A stretch of DNA of 64,000 nt from positions 124,001 through 188,000 of the forward strand of contig CBDCYN010000016.1 of the NCBI GenBank assembly GCA_965224205.1, given 5' to 3'. This stretch comes from CBDCYN01 sp965224205 (GTDB taxonomy: Bacteria > Planctomycetota > Phycisphaerae > Phycisphaerales > Phycisphaeraceae). Position 1 is the first letter of the stretch. Every line of letters starts with the position of its first letter. Positions 18,824-28,784 of this stretch are shown piece after piece. Below the pieces are notes generated by a model. That model worked only from the letters and a program-made list of their open reading frames with translations. It did no database searches and was not told where the DNA came from. A program made the translations under genes and the position numbers.

Positions 18824-19485
18824 CTTTGATCCTCTCGAACCCGCAATAATTAAGTTAGAATGCCTTGGGCGCATAGATACCGTGGCCCATCAACTTACTT
18901 CCCTGACCATCCATTCCACCGGGCTGTTTATCTCGAAACCGGTCTCTCACCGGCAGGCACATGCAGCGTTCAAAGCTGCACCAGGGAATCAGCATTCCCA
19001 GCCTTTCTAGACGAGACATTATGAGTCCGCCCCACCCACAAGTCAAGTAAGAACCGATCATTTTGAGAAAAATTAATCGAGTAGTCCCCGGTGGTTAGAC
19101 ACGATGCGGATATCGGCGATGAATGCTCACTGCGTCGATCGTGTCGTGCATGCCACCGTAGACGACGATCTTGACGAACTCAAGGGTAACGGAGTCGTGC
19201 GAGAGACCCATCTCGATCATGCTGGCGTGGTCGGGTATCGCAACCTCGCTGAGACCCGGGGACTCGCCCCCTGCGGTGTTAAGCCTTAATACTGAGGTTT
19301 CCTTGAATCAAGAAATGATTTAGACTTAACTCCCCCATCATTGGCATGAAGCTAAGCGAAGCATGCATGGACCTCTAGCCCTTCGCGCGGCGATTGGACC
19401 GATCTCGCCCCGGTTGGGGAATCCCTCGGCCTTCTCACATGGTCACCGCTACGCGGCGAAGCTGTGGCACCGCGGCACATTCCAC
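18824..19485. other. Intergenic region upstream of the giant gene
   Basis: 662 bp between the giant LEPR gene and the cls stop, both on the minus strand. It must hold the promoter of the giant gene, but no confident promoter could be chosen. A short coding-like minus-strand fragment at 19095-19307 is listed separately. Otherwise I see nothing recognisable. Confidence 0.4.
19095..19307 (-). pseudogene. Possible decayed coding fragment
   Basis: A start-less minus-strand frame of about 70 codons reads like protein: GESPGLSEVAIPDHASMIE, later SVTLEFVKIVVYGGMHDTID, ending in TAA. It has no ATG or ribosome-binding site at its beginning and is preceded by a stop. It could be the tail of a lost gene or a chance frame in GC-rich DNA. 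The gene family is not recognised. Confidence 0.2.
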
Positions 19486-20928
19486 TTACAACAACGGCGA
19501 AAGCAATGCCGCCGCGTCGTCGAGGATCTGCCGGGCCGCGGGGCGCTGTCGCCACAGATACCGATCTACGCACGACGCCTCGGCAATGTATTGCATCTGG
19601 GCCTGGCGCAGCTGCCGGGTGACCTCCGGGCCGTAGAGGAGCACGTTGAGCTCGAAGTTCAGGTAGAAGCTGCGGATGTCGAGGTTGCTCGAGCCCAACA
19701 GGGCCAGCACGTTGTCGACGGTCATGGTCTTGGCGTGCAGCATCCCCCCGTCGTGCTGATAGAGGTGCACGCCCGAGGACAGGAGCCGATCGAAATACGC
19801 CCGGCCCGCGGCCGAGACCAAGGGGTGGTCGCTATACCGGGGCACGACCAGCTCGACGCGCACGCCCCGGTCGGCGGCCATGGATAGGGCTAATAGGGTC
19901 GGCTCGTCGGGCACGAGGTACGGGCTGGTGATCACGACCCGTTCCCGAGCGGTATTGATCGCGGCCACAATCACCCGCAGTAACGAGACCGATTCCTGCG
20001 TCGGGCCGGTGGGCACGGCCTGGGCGGCGATCTGGCCGCGGGCCTCGACCGGGGGGAACAGGTGGGGGGAGTCGATTTTAGAGCGGGTCTCGAACTCCCA
20101 GTCGTCGAGGAACACCGTCTGGAGCTGGCCGACGATCGGGCCCATGAACCGGCCGGTCAGGTCGATCCAGTGCCCGGCTTTGCGGTGACCGTAGTCGGGA
20201 TCGACGATGTTCTGGCTGCCGGTGAAGGCGGCGTGTCCGTCAATGATCGCCAGTTTGCGGTGGTTTCGTAGGTCCAGGCGGGCTAGCTTGCGGCGTAGGG
20301 GCGCCGCCGGGAGCATCCGGTGGGCCTCGACCCCCGCGTCTCGCAGCTGCCGGGCCAAGCCTTTGCGTGCGAAGAAGTGGCGTGAGCCGGCCGCGTCGGC
20401 CAGGACCCGGCAGGTCACGCCCCGGGCTGCGGCGCGGGTCAACGCGTCGGCCACGTGGTGACCAGTGGCGTCGTTATGGAAGATGTAGAACAGCAGGTGC
20501 ACGTGGTGCTGGGCTGAATCGATGTCGGCGATGAGGCGGTCGATCATCTCCACGGAGTCGGCAAGCAGTTCCACATGGTTACCGCCGAAGATCGGCATCC
20601 CGGTGAGGCGCTGGGCCTGAAGGATGATCGGCGTCCAGGTCGGGTCAGCAGGGGGCTTGACGATCTGCTCGTGGAGATCTTTTTCGTGCGGATGATCCCC
20701 GAGGCTGCTAACGAACCGTTTGTGCAGGCGCATCCGCCGTCGAGCCAGGCGGTTTTCCCCGATGAACAGGTACACCACCAACCCCAAGAGCGGGATGAAG
20801 AAGATCACGCTCAGCCACGCCAGGGCGGTTGACGGGTTGAACCGCCGCCGGAGGATAATCGGCACCATCGCCAGGCGCACCACCCACTCGAAGAAGTTGT
20901 AGACGAAAAGAATGGACACCGGGTGCAA
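19486..20928 (-). CDS. cls: Cardiolipin synthase (phospholipase D family)
   Basis: Joins two phosphatidylglycerol molecules (or a related pair) into cardiolipin at the inner membrane. It has 480 aa, normal for ClsA-type enzymes. Two N-terminal transmembrane helices (~5-25 and ~36-58) end with the PLDc_N signature region (FIPLLGLVVYLFIGENRLARRR). Two HKD catalytic motifs are present: HRKLAIIDGHAAFTGSQN and HAKTMTVDNVLALLGSSN, each HxKxxxxD intact. Divergent from the aminotransferase gene at 21060. Confidence is high for the family; the exact lipid substrate cannot be told from sequence. Confidence 0.92.
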   Translation of the reverse strand: MHPVSILFVYNFFEWVVRLAMVPIILRRRFNPSTALAWLSVIFFIPLLGLVVYLFIGENRLARRRMRLHKRFVSSLGDHPHEKDLHEQIVKPPADPTWTPIILQAQRLTGMPIFGGNHVELLADSVEMIDRLIADIDSAQHHVHLLFYIFHNDATGHHVADALTRAAARGVTCRVLADAAGSRHFFARKGLARQLRDAGVEAHRMLPAAPLRRKLARLDLRNHRKLAIIDGHAAFTGSQNIVDPDYGHRKAGHWIDLTGRFMGPIVGQLQTVFLDDWEFETRSKIDSPHLFPPVEARGQIAAQAVPTGPTQESVSLLRVIVAAINTARERVVITSPYLVPDEPTLLALSMAADRGVRVELVVPRYSDHPLVSAAGRAYFDRLLSSGVHLYQHDGGMLHAKTMTVDNVLALLGSSNLDIRSFYLNFELNVLLYGPEVTRQLRQAQMQYIAEASCVDRYLWRQRPAARQILDDAAALLSPLL

Positions 20929-21059
20929 TCTTAAGCTTCAAACGCCGCGCCGGCATCTTCGCGAGGAACGGCGCACGGACTGATTCACGCCGTCACGCAT
21001 GGTCGCACGACGCCGGCTGAAACTACGATCGGTATACAACGGTCGGATCAAACGGTATC

Positions 21060-22253
21060 TTGCCTGCCGTGTTTGACGCGGACCGATTCATCGCTGATCG
21101 GGCGCACCACATCGATGCGTCCGGGATTCGCAAGGTGTTCGACCTCGCGGCCCAGATGATTGACCCGATCAACCTGTCGATCGGTCAGCCCGATTTTGAC
21201 GTGCCCGAGGCGGTCCAAGACGCGGCGATCGAAGCCATCCGGCGGGGTGTGAATCGGTACACCGTCACGCAGGGGCTCGCGGAGCTTCGGGAGAAAATCG
21301 GGTCCGCGCTGCGTGAGGAGTTCCCCAATTGGTCCGGGCTTCGCGAACCCCCGTCGTCACCGCAGGCCAGCGGTGTGTTGGTCACGTCTGGAGTTTCCGG
21401 GGCGCTGGTGCTGGCGTTGCTGGCGTGTGTCGGGCCGGGGGACGAGGTGCTGTTCGCCGACCCGTACTTCGTGATGTACAAGCATCTGACCACGCTGGCC
21501 GGGGCGACCCCGGTCTGCATCGATACCTACCCCGATTTCCAGTTCACCGCCGATCGGATCAAGCCCCATATCACCGACCGTACCAAGCTGCTGCTGTTCA
21601 ACTCCCCGTCGAACCCGACCGGGGTCGTGGCGAGTGAGCAGACCTGCCGCGAGGTGGTCGAGCTGGCCCAGCGACACAACCTGTTGATCGTTTCCGATGA
21701 GATCTATGACACGTTCTGCTATGAAACGATGGAACGCCCGGCGGGATCGGGTCTGCAACGCTGCCCGTCACCCGCGGCGTTTACTGATAACCTGCTTCTG
21801 CTTCGCGGGTTCTCGAAAACGTACGGGATGACGGGATGGCGGCTGGGGTACGCGGCGGGGCCTAAGGCGATCGTCGAGCAGATGACCAAGCTCCAGCAGT
21901 TCACGTTTGTCTGTGCCCCGTCGATGGTCCAGGCCGCCGGGCTCAAAGCCATGGAGGTGGATATGAATCGGCATGTCGAGTCATACCGCCGTAAACGGGA
22001 TCGGGTGGTGGAACGGTTAGCGGAGGTGTACGAGCTGTCCCCGCCGGGTGGGGCGTTTTACGTGTTTCCGAAGGTGCCCGAACATCTAGAACTCACCGGT
22101 AACCAGTTTGTGGAAAAGGCGATCCAGCGTGGGTTGCTGATCATCCCGGGGTCGGTGTTCAGCGACCGGGATACCCATTTCCGCCTCAGTTACGCCTGTG
22201 ATGACGCGGTGCTCGACCGCGGGTTGGACCTGCTCATGGAGATGGCGTCGTGA
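21060..22253 (+). CDS. PLP-dependent aminotransferase, class I/II (aspartate aminotransferase-like)
   Basis: A 397-aa fold-type I aminotransferase. It has the substrate-binding entry INLSIGQPDFDVPEAV, the PLP-phosphate region GVSGALVLAL, the Asn of NSPSNPTGVV, the Asp/Tyr of SDEIYDTFCYE and the Schiff-base Lys in GFSKTYGMTGWRLGYAAG. A C-terminal Arg sits in HFRLSYACDD. The frame begins with TTG at 21060; a GTG at 21069 is an alternative, and neither has a strong ribosome-binding site. The family includes aspartate, alanine and aromatic aminotransferases, and I cannot fix the amino donor. Divergent from cls, convergent with the outer-membrane protein gene. Confidence 0.88.
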   Translation: MPAVFDADRFIADRAHHIDASGIRKVFDLAAQMIDPINLSIGQPDFDVPEAVQDAAIEAIRRGVNRYTVTQGLAELREKIGSALREEFPNWSGLREPPSSPQASGVLVTSGVSGALVLALLACVGPGDEVLFADPYFVMYKHLTTLAGATPVCIDTYPDFQFTADRIKPHITDRTKLLLFNSPSNPTGVVASEQTCREVVELAQRHNLLIVSDEIYDTFCYETMERPAGSGLQRCPSPAAFTDNLLLLRGFSKTYGMTGWRLGYAAGPKAIVEQMTKLQQFTFVCAPSMVQAAGLKAMEVDMNRHVESYRRKRDRVVERLAEVYELSPPGGAFYVFPKVPEHLELTGNQFVEKAIQRGLLIIPGSVFSDRDTHFRLSYACDDAVLDRGLDLLMEMAS

Positions 22254-22304
22254 CCGGGTGGGTGTTAGACGGGTTGGAAAAGTATAGGGTCGATGGGATT
22301 CCCG

Positions 22305-22342
22305 TAAGAACCCGCTTGCTGACGCGCGCGGCTCGCTGCGGG
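22305..22342 (+). repeat. REP-like hairpin repeat, copy 2
   Basis: Begins TAAGAACCCGCTTGCTGA as copy 1 (5059-5096) and has arms CCCGC and GCGGG. It lies between the convergent aminotransferase and outer-membrane protein genes, where it could also help terminate transcription. Confidence 0.55.
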
Positions 22343-22372
22343 CGCGTTGGGACATCACAGCTCGTCATAAGG

Positions 22373-23485
22373 TCAAAATAAGAAGACGACCGAGAAGCTG
22401 ATGAGGTGGGCGCGGCCGAATTCGCGTCGGACCTCCGGGAAGGTGTTGTACGCATAGGCCAATTCGATCGGGACGCCCTGGATCCCGTAGTACCCGACCC
22501 CTGCGGCAATACCCAGCTGCGGCTGGGTATCGAGGACCGCCCCTGCCCGCAGGGCCAGCTGCGGCGTAGGCAACACCTCCCCGCCGAGGTACCACCGCCC
22601 CACCTCGGTCGTGCCCAGGTCGCTGTCCATGTGGAGGTACTGCCAGTCACTGTATAAACCGACCTCCCGGACCGGCCGCCAGCCCAACCCGGCTCGTACC
22701 TCCGAAGTCTGGATCGTGTCCGAGATGTCCACAGGGACCGGCCCGGGGATAAAGGCTGATCCGACGGTGTCGGCGCGGTCCCATTTCACCCCGCCGTGGA
22801 GGCCGACCATGAAGGTTTCGCTCAAAGCCATCTGCGCGCCGAGGTTGAACCCGGCCCCGAGCGATTCGGTCTCGGTCGCGCTGGGCACACCCATGGAGAT
22901 ATTGTTGATATCCAGCGTCGAGTCGCTGATCTGCACCTCACCCCCGATGGCTAAGAACTCTGCGACGCGGTGGGCGTAACCCAGGAACAGCTCGTTCGAT
23001 CGCAGGGCGTACTGGTCACCCTGTCGGCTGTTGCCCTCGTGGGAGTCCAGACGCACGTACGCCGCGGTGATCGTGCCGGCCTCGGGAAGCCTCATCGCGC
23101 CGATCGCCGCTAGCCCCGTGACCGAAACCCCGTTGTTGAAAAAAACGTCGCTTGTCAGCCCTAGGCCGAACCCGTTGTAGTCCACGGGTGGGATGCGGAA
23201 GTCGTCGGCTGCGGGGTTGGTCGAGGAGGCCATCGGCAGCGCCGCAGACGCCTGGCGGGCGTTGGCGTCGGTGAAGACCAGGATCCGCTGTTTGGCCAGG
23301 ACGATCCGGGTCGACACCGGCTCGTTGCTTAGATCACCTCCGCGAGCGGGTTCGTTGGGGAATCCGGAGACGATCAACGCGATGATGATCCGCCAAACAA
23401 ACGGTGTCTGTTCCTTGGATCGCACCCACCGGATGCATCGCAATGGGCAGCTATGGGCGTCAGGATAAGGGAAATGTCGAACCAT
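22373..23485 (-). CDS. Outer-membrane beta-barrel protein
   Basis: About 370 aa from the ATG at 23485, chosen over an ATG 33 nt upstream because GGGAGG precedes it by 10 nt. A hydrophobic stretch near residues 30-42 (VWRIIIALIVSGF) could be a late signal sequence. The remainder is made of alternating hydrophobic/polar strands with aromatic girdles (GFGLGLTSDVFF, LFLGYAHRVAEFLAIGGEVQ, GVGYYGIQGVPIELAYAY) and ends with a terminal Phe (ISFSVVFLF), the usual signal for barrel insertion by the BAM machinery. Similar in style to FadL/OmpP1-like or TraF-like barrels, but I cannot name the family. Substrate unknown. Confidence 0.65.
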   Translation of the reverse strand: MVRHFPYPDAHSCPLRCIRWVRSKEQTPFVWRIIIALIVSGFPNEPARGGDLSNEPVSTRIVLAKQRILVFTDANARQASAALPMASSTNPAADDFRIPPVDYNGFGLGLTSDVFFNNGVSVTGLAAIGAMRLPEAGTITAAYVRLDSHEGNSRQGDQYALRSNELFLGYAHRVAEFLAIGGEVQISDSTLDINNISMGVPSATETESLGAGFNLGAQMALSETFMVGLHGGVKWDRADTVGSAFIPGPVPVDISDTIQTSEVRAGLGWRPVREVGLYSDWQYLHMDSDLGTTEVGRWYLGGEVLPTPQLALRAGAVLDTQPQLGIAAGVGYYGIQGVPIELAYAYNTFPEVRREFGRAHLISFSVVFLF

Positions 23486-23766
23486 ATGGGTAGTGCCTCC
23501 CACTCGCCGATGAAACAAGTTCAGCCCGTCGTTGCGGTATGGAGGTGATTCAGGTGTGCGGCACTACCTTCATACCCTGTTCCCAAGCAGACTCGAGTCG
23601 GTCACCTTGGGAGTGCGTACCCCACAGTATGCACATGAATCAGAAATGACAACCCCTTCAAGTGTTAGGGCAAATGCTATCTGTGATCGGCTCGTACGTT
23701 TCTCGCCGCAGCGGAACGTCCATCTATCGTTTTTATCTATGGCCCACAAGCGTCAACGGAGACGGG

Positions 23767-24819
<1,053 letters not shown>

Positions 24820-25085
24820 GCGGCCTGGCCTCTTGGGGTGTACATGCTGTGAACCTCGGGGCCCCGTGGGGGATACGCGGGGCGGAGAAATCCCCCGTCG
24901 TGAGCTTCATCCTCAGGGGGCAAGGCGGTACAGGCCTGTGGGTACCTCTTTCGGGGGCGGGACCACCGTATCAGCAAAGTCGTTGATGGCCGTCTACGTG
25001 TCACGTCCCAAGACACCAGCATGCATCTTATCTGATTTGAAATACCCCTGCCTCGTTGAACCGCTGCCCACGGGTTGAACGATGA

Positions 25086-25301
25086 TCAAACCGTGAGTAT
25101 CGGGTCTTGAACGGGTACGGTCGACGTGCTAGGAACGATCTCAAATGGGGTCGAAGTTCTAAAAAGATCGAGGCTGCGCATCCATGTAAAAATAATGGCA
25201 CACAGCAAAGCCACCAGGGCGATCACCATCAGGGCGGTGTAGATGTTCACGCCGGCTTTTTTCGAGGCGGGTCGGCTGGGCCCGTGAACGAATTGAGTCA
25301 T
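25086..25301 (-). CDS. Small single-span membrane protein in the mre cluster
   Basis: 71 aa from the ATG at 25301, which has GGAG 8 nt upstream; the reading frame continues further upstream but without a good start. Basic N-terminus (MTQFVHGPSRPASKKAGVN), one transmembrane helix (YTALMVIALVALLCAIIFTW, ~22-41), then a Pro/Thr/Val-rich tail predicted outside the cytoplasm. It lies between the MreC-like gene and mreB on the same strand. By position it could be a partner of the elongation machinery, but it is far too small to be MreD and I recognise no family. Confidence 0.65.
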   Translation of the reverse strand: MTQFVHGPSRPASKKAGVNIYTALMVIALVALLCAIIFTWMRSLDLFRTSTPFEIVPSTSTVPVQDPILTV

Positions 25302-25403
25302 GGTGGTGCTCCGGGATCGAAAGCGGCTGTGGCTCGTGGTGTCTTCTGACGCGGGGTGCTTGACCCGCGGCACGGGTCGCTCGCGTGGCCAGGTGACCTA
25401 AAC

Positions 25404-26279
25404 TTAATATCCTCCGGTCAGCACGGCGTCGCCGGTGGTGACTTCTCCTTGCTGCAACTCCAGACGTCCCGCGGAACTGCGCGCATCAACCGTGGTGATG
25501 ATCAGCGTGCCCAGGAACTGGCTGCCGCGGTGCACCAGGAACTTCATATTCTCGATGACCCCGTCATTGGTGCCGACGTTGACTTGGGCGTAGGTCTCGT
25601 CATCAAACCGCTCGACGCCGGTGACCGAACCCTTGATCGGGATCTTCGAGAGGATCGGCCCGGTCGGGTTTTCTTGGCTCATCAGCTTCGCCTGCCACTC
25701 GGGCGGCAGCTGGACGAGTTTTAATTCGAGGTCGGAGTTGCGCTCCTCGAGCTGGGTCATCTTCTCGCTGACCCGACGTACCTGCCGCTCCAAGGCCTCG
25801 AGCTGGCTGTCGAGTTCCTTGTTGCGGTTGATCAGCTGGATAATCTGCGTCTGCTGCTTGAGCACCTGATCGCGGCGGCCTTTGAGCTCGGTCTCGTACT
25901 CGGTGATGATCTTGACATGCTGCTCATTGGCGGCGGTCAACCGGCTCCAGTTTGCCTCATAGGAAGCGTTTTTGGCGGCCGCAGCGCTGAGCTGGGCTTG
26001 GGTTTCTTTGAGGTCTGCCGAAAGATGGTTGATCTGACCCAGCAGGTTGGTGTTCTCGCTCTTGAGAGCAGTGACCTTCTGGCTGTCCAGCTGCTGAACA
26101 TTGGCCAACTCGCTCTGCCGCAGCCGGGCAGTCTCTTCGGCTATCTGCAACGCCGCCTCGGCGTCTTCAGCTTGCTGGCGGTAGTTCTCGGTATTGGCCA
26201 CGAAAGGGACCATCATCGCCACTAAGACGACCGACAAGATCGTGACGAGCACCACAAAAACTTTGGTTACAACGCTCAA
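25404..26279 (-). CDS. MreC-like coiled-coil membrane protein
   Basis: 291 aa, starting at a TTG that is preceded by a strong GAGGAGG; no suitable ATG exists. Domains in order: one N-terminal transmembrane helix (~6-28), a long coiled coil (~30-190, heptad-like Leu/Glu/Gln-rich), then a beta-rich C-terminal domain (NVGTNDGVIENMKFLVHRG, then FLGTLIITTVDARSSAGRL). This order is that of MreC, the periplasmic scaffold of the elongasome. The gene leads a short same-strand cluster ending in mreB, which supports the call. The coiled coil is longer than usual and sequence likeness is weak, so the assignment is an inference. Confidence 0.6.
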   Translation of the reverse strand: MSVVTKVFVVLVTILSVVLVAMMVPFVANTENYRQQAEDAEAALQIAEETARLRQSELANVQQLDSQKVTALKSENTNLLGQINHLSADLKETQAQLSAAAAKNASYEANWSRLTAANEQHVKIITEYETELKGRRDQVLKQQTQIIQLINRNKELDSQLEALERQVRRVSEKMTQLEERNSDLELKLVQLPPEWQAKLMSQENPTGPILSKIPIKGSVTGVERFDDETYAQVNVGTNDGVIENMKFLVHRGSQFLGTLIITTVDARSSAGRLELQQGEVTTGDAVLTGGY

Positions 26280-26839
26280 TGAAGCCTCCTCTCAAAACCG
26301 AAGCCTTGAGATCTATAATCTACTTTCGTCAATTAAATACCTATTATTGATAGGCCCGATGCCCTATCCCATTCATCTATCTGGCCATTAACTATCGTAG
26401 GCTTACTACCTTGTCAAATAAGATCTAACCGCCAACGGCAAGCATTTTATCCAAGAATCCTTGGGTTGGCTGTATCGATGTCGAGTAGCACGTCAGCTTG
26501 AAAGCTTGGTCGTCGACACGATGCAATAACATTGCATCGGATGCCAGGCAGATCTCTTGAGAACCTGGCTCTAATCCCTGTCGTGTCGGGTCTTCACCCT
26601 TCCCGCTGGGCGCCGGGCCCGATGAACCGTTTTCCACTAGAGCTACACCCAATAAGCTTGTGCATAACCCGCAGTCTGTCGAGCCTCATCAGACCTCACG
26701 CGTTACATGTCATGGATGAGACACAAGATATACTTGACGCGCATCAAAACACCACGTCGGTGATGCATTTGATCTCGAAAATTTCCTTACTACGTACCCC
26801 AATTATGTCACACTGTTAAACAAAATCATTATACCACCG
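26280..26839. other. AT-richer intergenic region with one palindromic repeat
   Basis: 560 bp upstream of the MreC-like gene and downstream of the cytochrome gene. It contains repeat copy B (26727-26835), listed separately. A minus-strand frame at 26425-26652 is mildly coding-like but starts at TTG without a ribosome-binding site and is not called. Confidence 0.45.
26727..26835 (+). repeat. Dispersed palindromic repeat, copy B
   Basis: About 109 bp, starting GATATAC and ending TTATACC. Shares blocks such as CGTCGGTGATG and AATTTCC with copy A (35443-35549). It is the most degenerate copy at its right half. It ends 4 bp from the stop codon of the cytochrome P460 gene. Confidence 0.6.
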
Positions 26840-27397
26840 TTACTTAAGCGTGGGGTACCCCTCAACGAAGACCCAATCGTTACCCTCGGCCGGGACGTGG
26901 CAACCCAGACAATCCGCTGCATAGTTCGAAGAAGCGTTCTTCTTCGGGTCTTCACTCTTAAACAACGCCCAGCCCCAGCCCTCACCCCAATTGGGGTTGT
27001 CCTCGAAGCGGTTGTGTTGGTCTTTAATCATCACAAACCAGACCGAGACATCCCCCGCCCAGCTAGCTTGACCGGTCGTGAGTTTCCCGGATTCGATCTT
27101 GCGGATCTCTTTGACCAGCACCGCACCATCCGGGAACTGCCCATTCTTTTTGTATGCTGCTAGGGAGTTGGACTGGGTGTAAACATCATGGAATCCGTGC
27201 CCCGGTGCTTTGGGGTCTTTGACCGCCCAACTGCCCAGGTGCACCCAATCGCTGCGGTAGTTCTCGGGGAGGCTAATCACCCCGGTCTCATCGACGTAAT
27301 CAGAAAATACAGCGACCGGTGCGTCCTTCCCCCAGGCCCACACGGTGGGTATGACCACACACACCAGCAGCAAGAACAAGAAGAGGAGTCGTTTCAT
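26840..27397 (-). CDS. Cytochrome P460 family protein
   Basis: Periplasmic c-type haem protein; known members oxidise hydroxylamine and/or nitric oxide. About 185 aa from the ATG at 27397, chosen because GGAG lies 6 nt upstream and the product then starts with a signal peptide (MKRLLFLFLLLVCVVIPTVWA). Typical family features: PENYRSDWVHLGSW near the N-terminus, GHGFHDVYTQ, and a single haem motif CLGCH near the C-terminus in the conserved tail CLGCHVPAEGNDWVFVEGYP. The Lys that forms the P460 cross-link cannot be assigned by eye. The gene stands alone and is bracketed by two direct copies (B and C) of a palindromic repeat, which hints at acquisition as a unit. Confidence 0.85.
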   Translation of the reverse strand: MKRLLFLFLLLVCVVIPTVWAWGKDAPVAVFSDYVDETGVISLPENYRSDWVHLGSWAVKDPKAPGHGFHDVYTQSNSLAAYKKNGQFPDGAVLVKEIRKIESGKLTTGQASWAGDVSVWFVMIKDQHNRFEDNPNWGEGWGWALFKSEDPKKNASSNYAADCLGCHVPAEGNDWVFVEGYPTLK

Positions 27398-27434
27398 CAT
27401 TATCTCCATAGGATTAAGCGTGGATCCTACATCA

Positions 27435-27554
27435 GTATACACTCATCGCGTATCCAAGGACCCCGTGAGGTATCGCTTGGACCCCCGGCAAATTCGTTGC
27501 AGCGTTTATTCGTCATGCCGTCAATTCCTCCGGGACCGGGATAGGATTTATACC
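27435..27554 (+). repeat. Dispersed palindromic repeat, copy C
   Basis: About 120 bp. Contains CATCGCGTATCCAAGG, CTTGGACCCCCGG, CGTCATGCCGTCAATT and CTCCGGGA, matching copies A, D and E in order. It lies 38 bp upstream of the cytochrome P460 start and abuts the left end of the IS630-type element at 27555. Confidence 0.65.
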
Positions 27555-28085
27555 TCACGCGGCTAAGATTGTCCGATTGTTGAAGTGTTGGAAGTTGCGG
27601 GTGATGAGGGTTTGGACGTTGGGTTTGTCGTCGGTGGCCAGCTTGGCGATGCCGTCGTGGATGGCTTGCTGAAATCGATCGAACGTTTCGTAGTACCGGC
27701 CGTTGAGGCAGCGTTTCTTGAGCAGGCCCCAGATCCGTTCGATCAGGTTCAGGTGCGGCGAGTAGGACGGCAGGAACATCAACTCGATGCCCAACCCCAC
27801 GGCCCGATCTTGGACCAACCGGCAGCGTTGATACCGCGCGTTGTCCAGCACCAGGGTGATCGCTTGGCCGGGGTAACGCCCCGCGAGCGTCTCGAGTAAT
27901 TCGCAGACCGTTTGGGCCGTGATGTACGTCGTGTTCGTGACGGTCACCAACTCTCGGGTCACGAAATCCAACGCCCCCAACACGTTCAGCCGGCGGCGGC
28001 CGGTGGGCGTGCGGATGAACAGCCTCACCACGCACCACACGTAGCACAGAAACGCGCCATGGACGAAGTGGCAGGCGTCTACAAA
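27555..28085 (-). CDS. IS630-type transposase, DDE half (ORF B, reached by -1 frameshift)
   Basis: Read in the -1 frame from the T run, the protein continues FVDACHFVHGAFLCY, which supplies the first catalytic Asp and joins smoothly to ORF A (GDRRVF+FVDACHF). The second Asp is in LVLDNARYQRC, and the Glu is in SPHLNLIERIWGLLKKRC. All DDE residues are present, so the element may be active if frameshifting or transcriptional slippage occurs. It ends ILAA with TGA at the element's edge. An independent start inside this frame (28040) would omit the first Asp. Confidence 0.8.
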   Translation of the reverse strand, partial: FVDACHFVHGAFLCYVWCVVRLFIRTPTGRRRLNVLGALDFVTRELVTVTNTTYITAQTVCELLETLAGRYPGQAITLVLDNARYQRCRLVQDRAVGLGIELMFLPSYSPHLNLIERIWGLLKKRCLNGRYYETFDRFQQAIHDGIAKLATDDKPNVQTLITRNFQHFNNRTILAA

Positions 28086-28606
28086 AAAACCCTGCGATCA
28101 CCCCGTTCGGCTTCGTCCAAAGCCGGATCGAGGGTCTGTTCAAGGAATTCACGCTGCTGTTGATGCTTGGCCTGATCAAGCTTGCCCGGCACACCCCCGA
28201 GTTTGCGACGACGCAGACCCAGCCGTTTCAAAAAAGCTCGCACTTGCGTCGGGCCGCGACGCAGACCGGTGAGTTGCGTGATCTGATGGCTCGCCTCGTG
28301 GATCGTCGACGGCGGGTGTTGTTCCAAAGACGCCTTGACCTTCGGGCCGTGCGCGTTCAATTGACTGGGCTGACCCCGGTAGCCGTTTTGCCTCAACGCC
28401 TCGATCCCACCGTCGAGGTACGTATTCAAATAACGCTGCACCGTCCGGCTGCTGACCCCTGCCAAGGCCGCGATCTGCCGATGTGCCAACCCATGGCTCT
28501 TGAGCCAAACCACCTGCAACTTCCGCCGCACCCGCGGATCTGGATCGCTAAAACGCCCCCGATCCAACGCCGCCACCGCATCGTCCGTCAATGTGATCTG
28601 AAGCAT
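28079..28606 (-). CDS. IS630-type transposase, DNA-binding half (ORF A)
   Basis: 175 aa from the ATG at 28606, which has AGGAGG just upstream. Helix-turn-helix modules: LAHRQIAALAGVSSRTVQRY near the middle and a second one at the C-terminal side (TQVRAFLKRLGLRRRKLGG). The frame ends GDRRVFL-stop, exactly where IS630 proteins reach their first catalytic Asp. The stop follows a run of seven T (28083-28089), and the remaining protein is in the -1 frame. Confidence 0.8.
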   Translation of the reverse strand: MLQITLTDDAVAALDRGRFSDPDPRVRRKLQVVWLKSHGLAHRQIAALAGVSSRTVQRYLNTYLDGGIEALRQNGYRGQPSQLNAHGPKVKASLEQHPPSTIHEASHQITQLTGLRRGPTQVRAFLKRLGLRRRKLGGVPGKLDQAKHQQQREFLEQTLDPALDEAERGDRRVFL

Positions 28607-28784
28607 CCATGCCTCCTGTGTCCAGTGACTTCGTAGTAAAATCAAACCGCTAACGTCAGCCTATTCTACCGATCAGACAAACTCACCCGAGGAAGGTATA
28701 GACACCCATTGAGGTAACGAGCGATTCCCAAGGGATCATCTCCCCTGTTTGGACCCGCGATCAGCCCGCAGTATCGTGTCGCCC

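Larger units (their letters stand above)
27555..28679 (-). mobile_element. Second IS630-type element (unrelated to the three-copy IS)
   Basis: Contains a transposase split over two frames (28079-28606 and 27555-28085). The left end is taken at the CCTCACGCGG following TA at 27551-27552, just past the transposase stop; the right end is probably near the TA in GTCAGCCTATTC (~28660-28680). The terminal repeats match only loosely by eye, so both ends are approximate. Confidence 0.7.

Noticed and set aside
26425..26652. Minus-strand 75-aa frame that reads somewhat like protein
   Set aside because: TTG start with no ribosome-binding site and no family likeness; could be a remnant, but the evidence is too weak to call.
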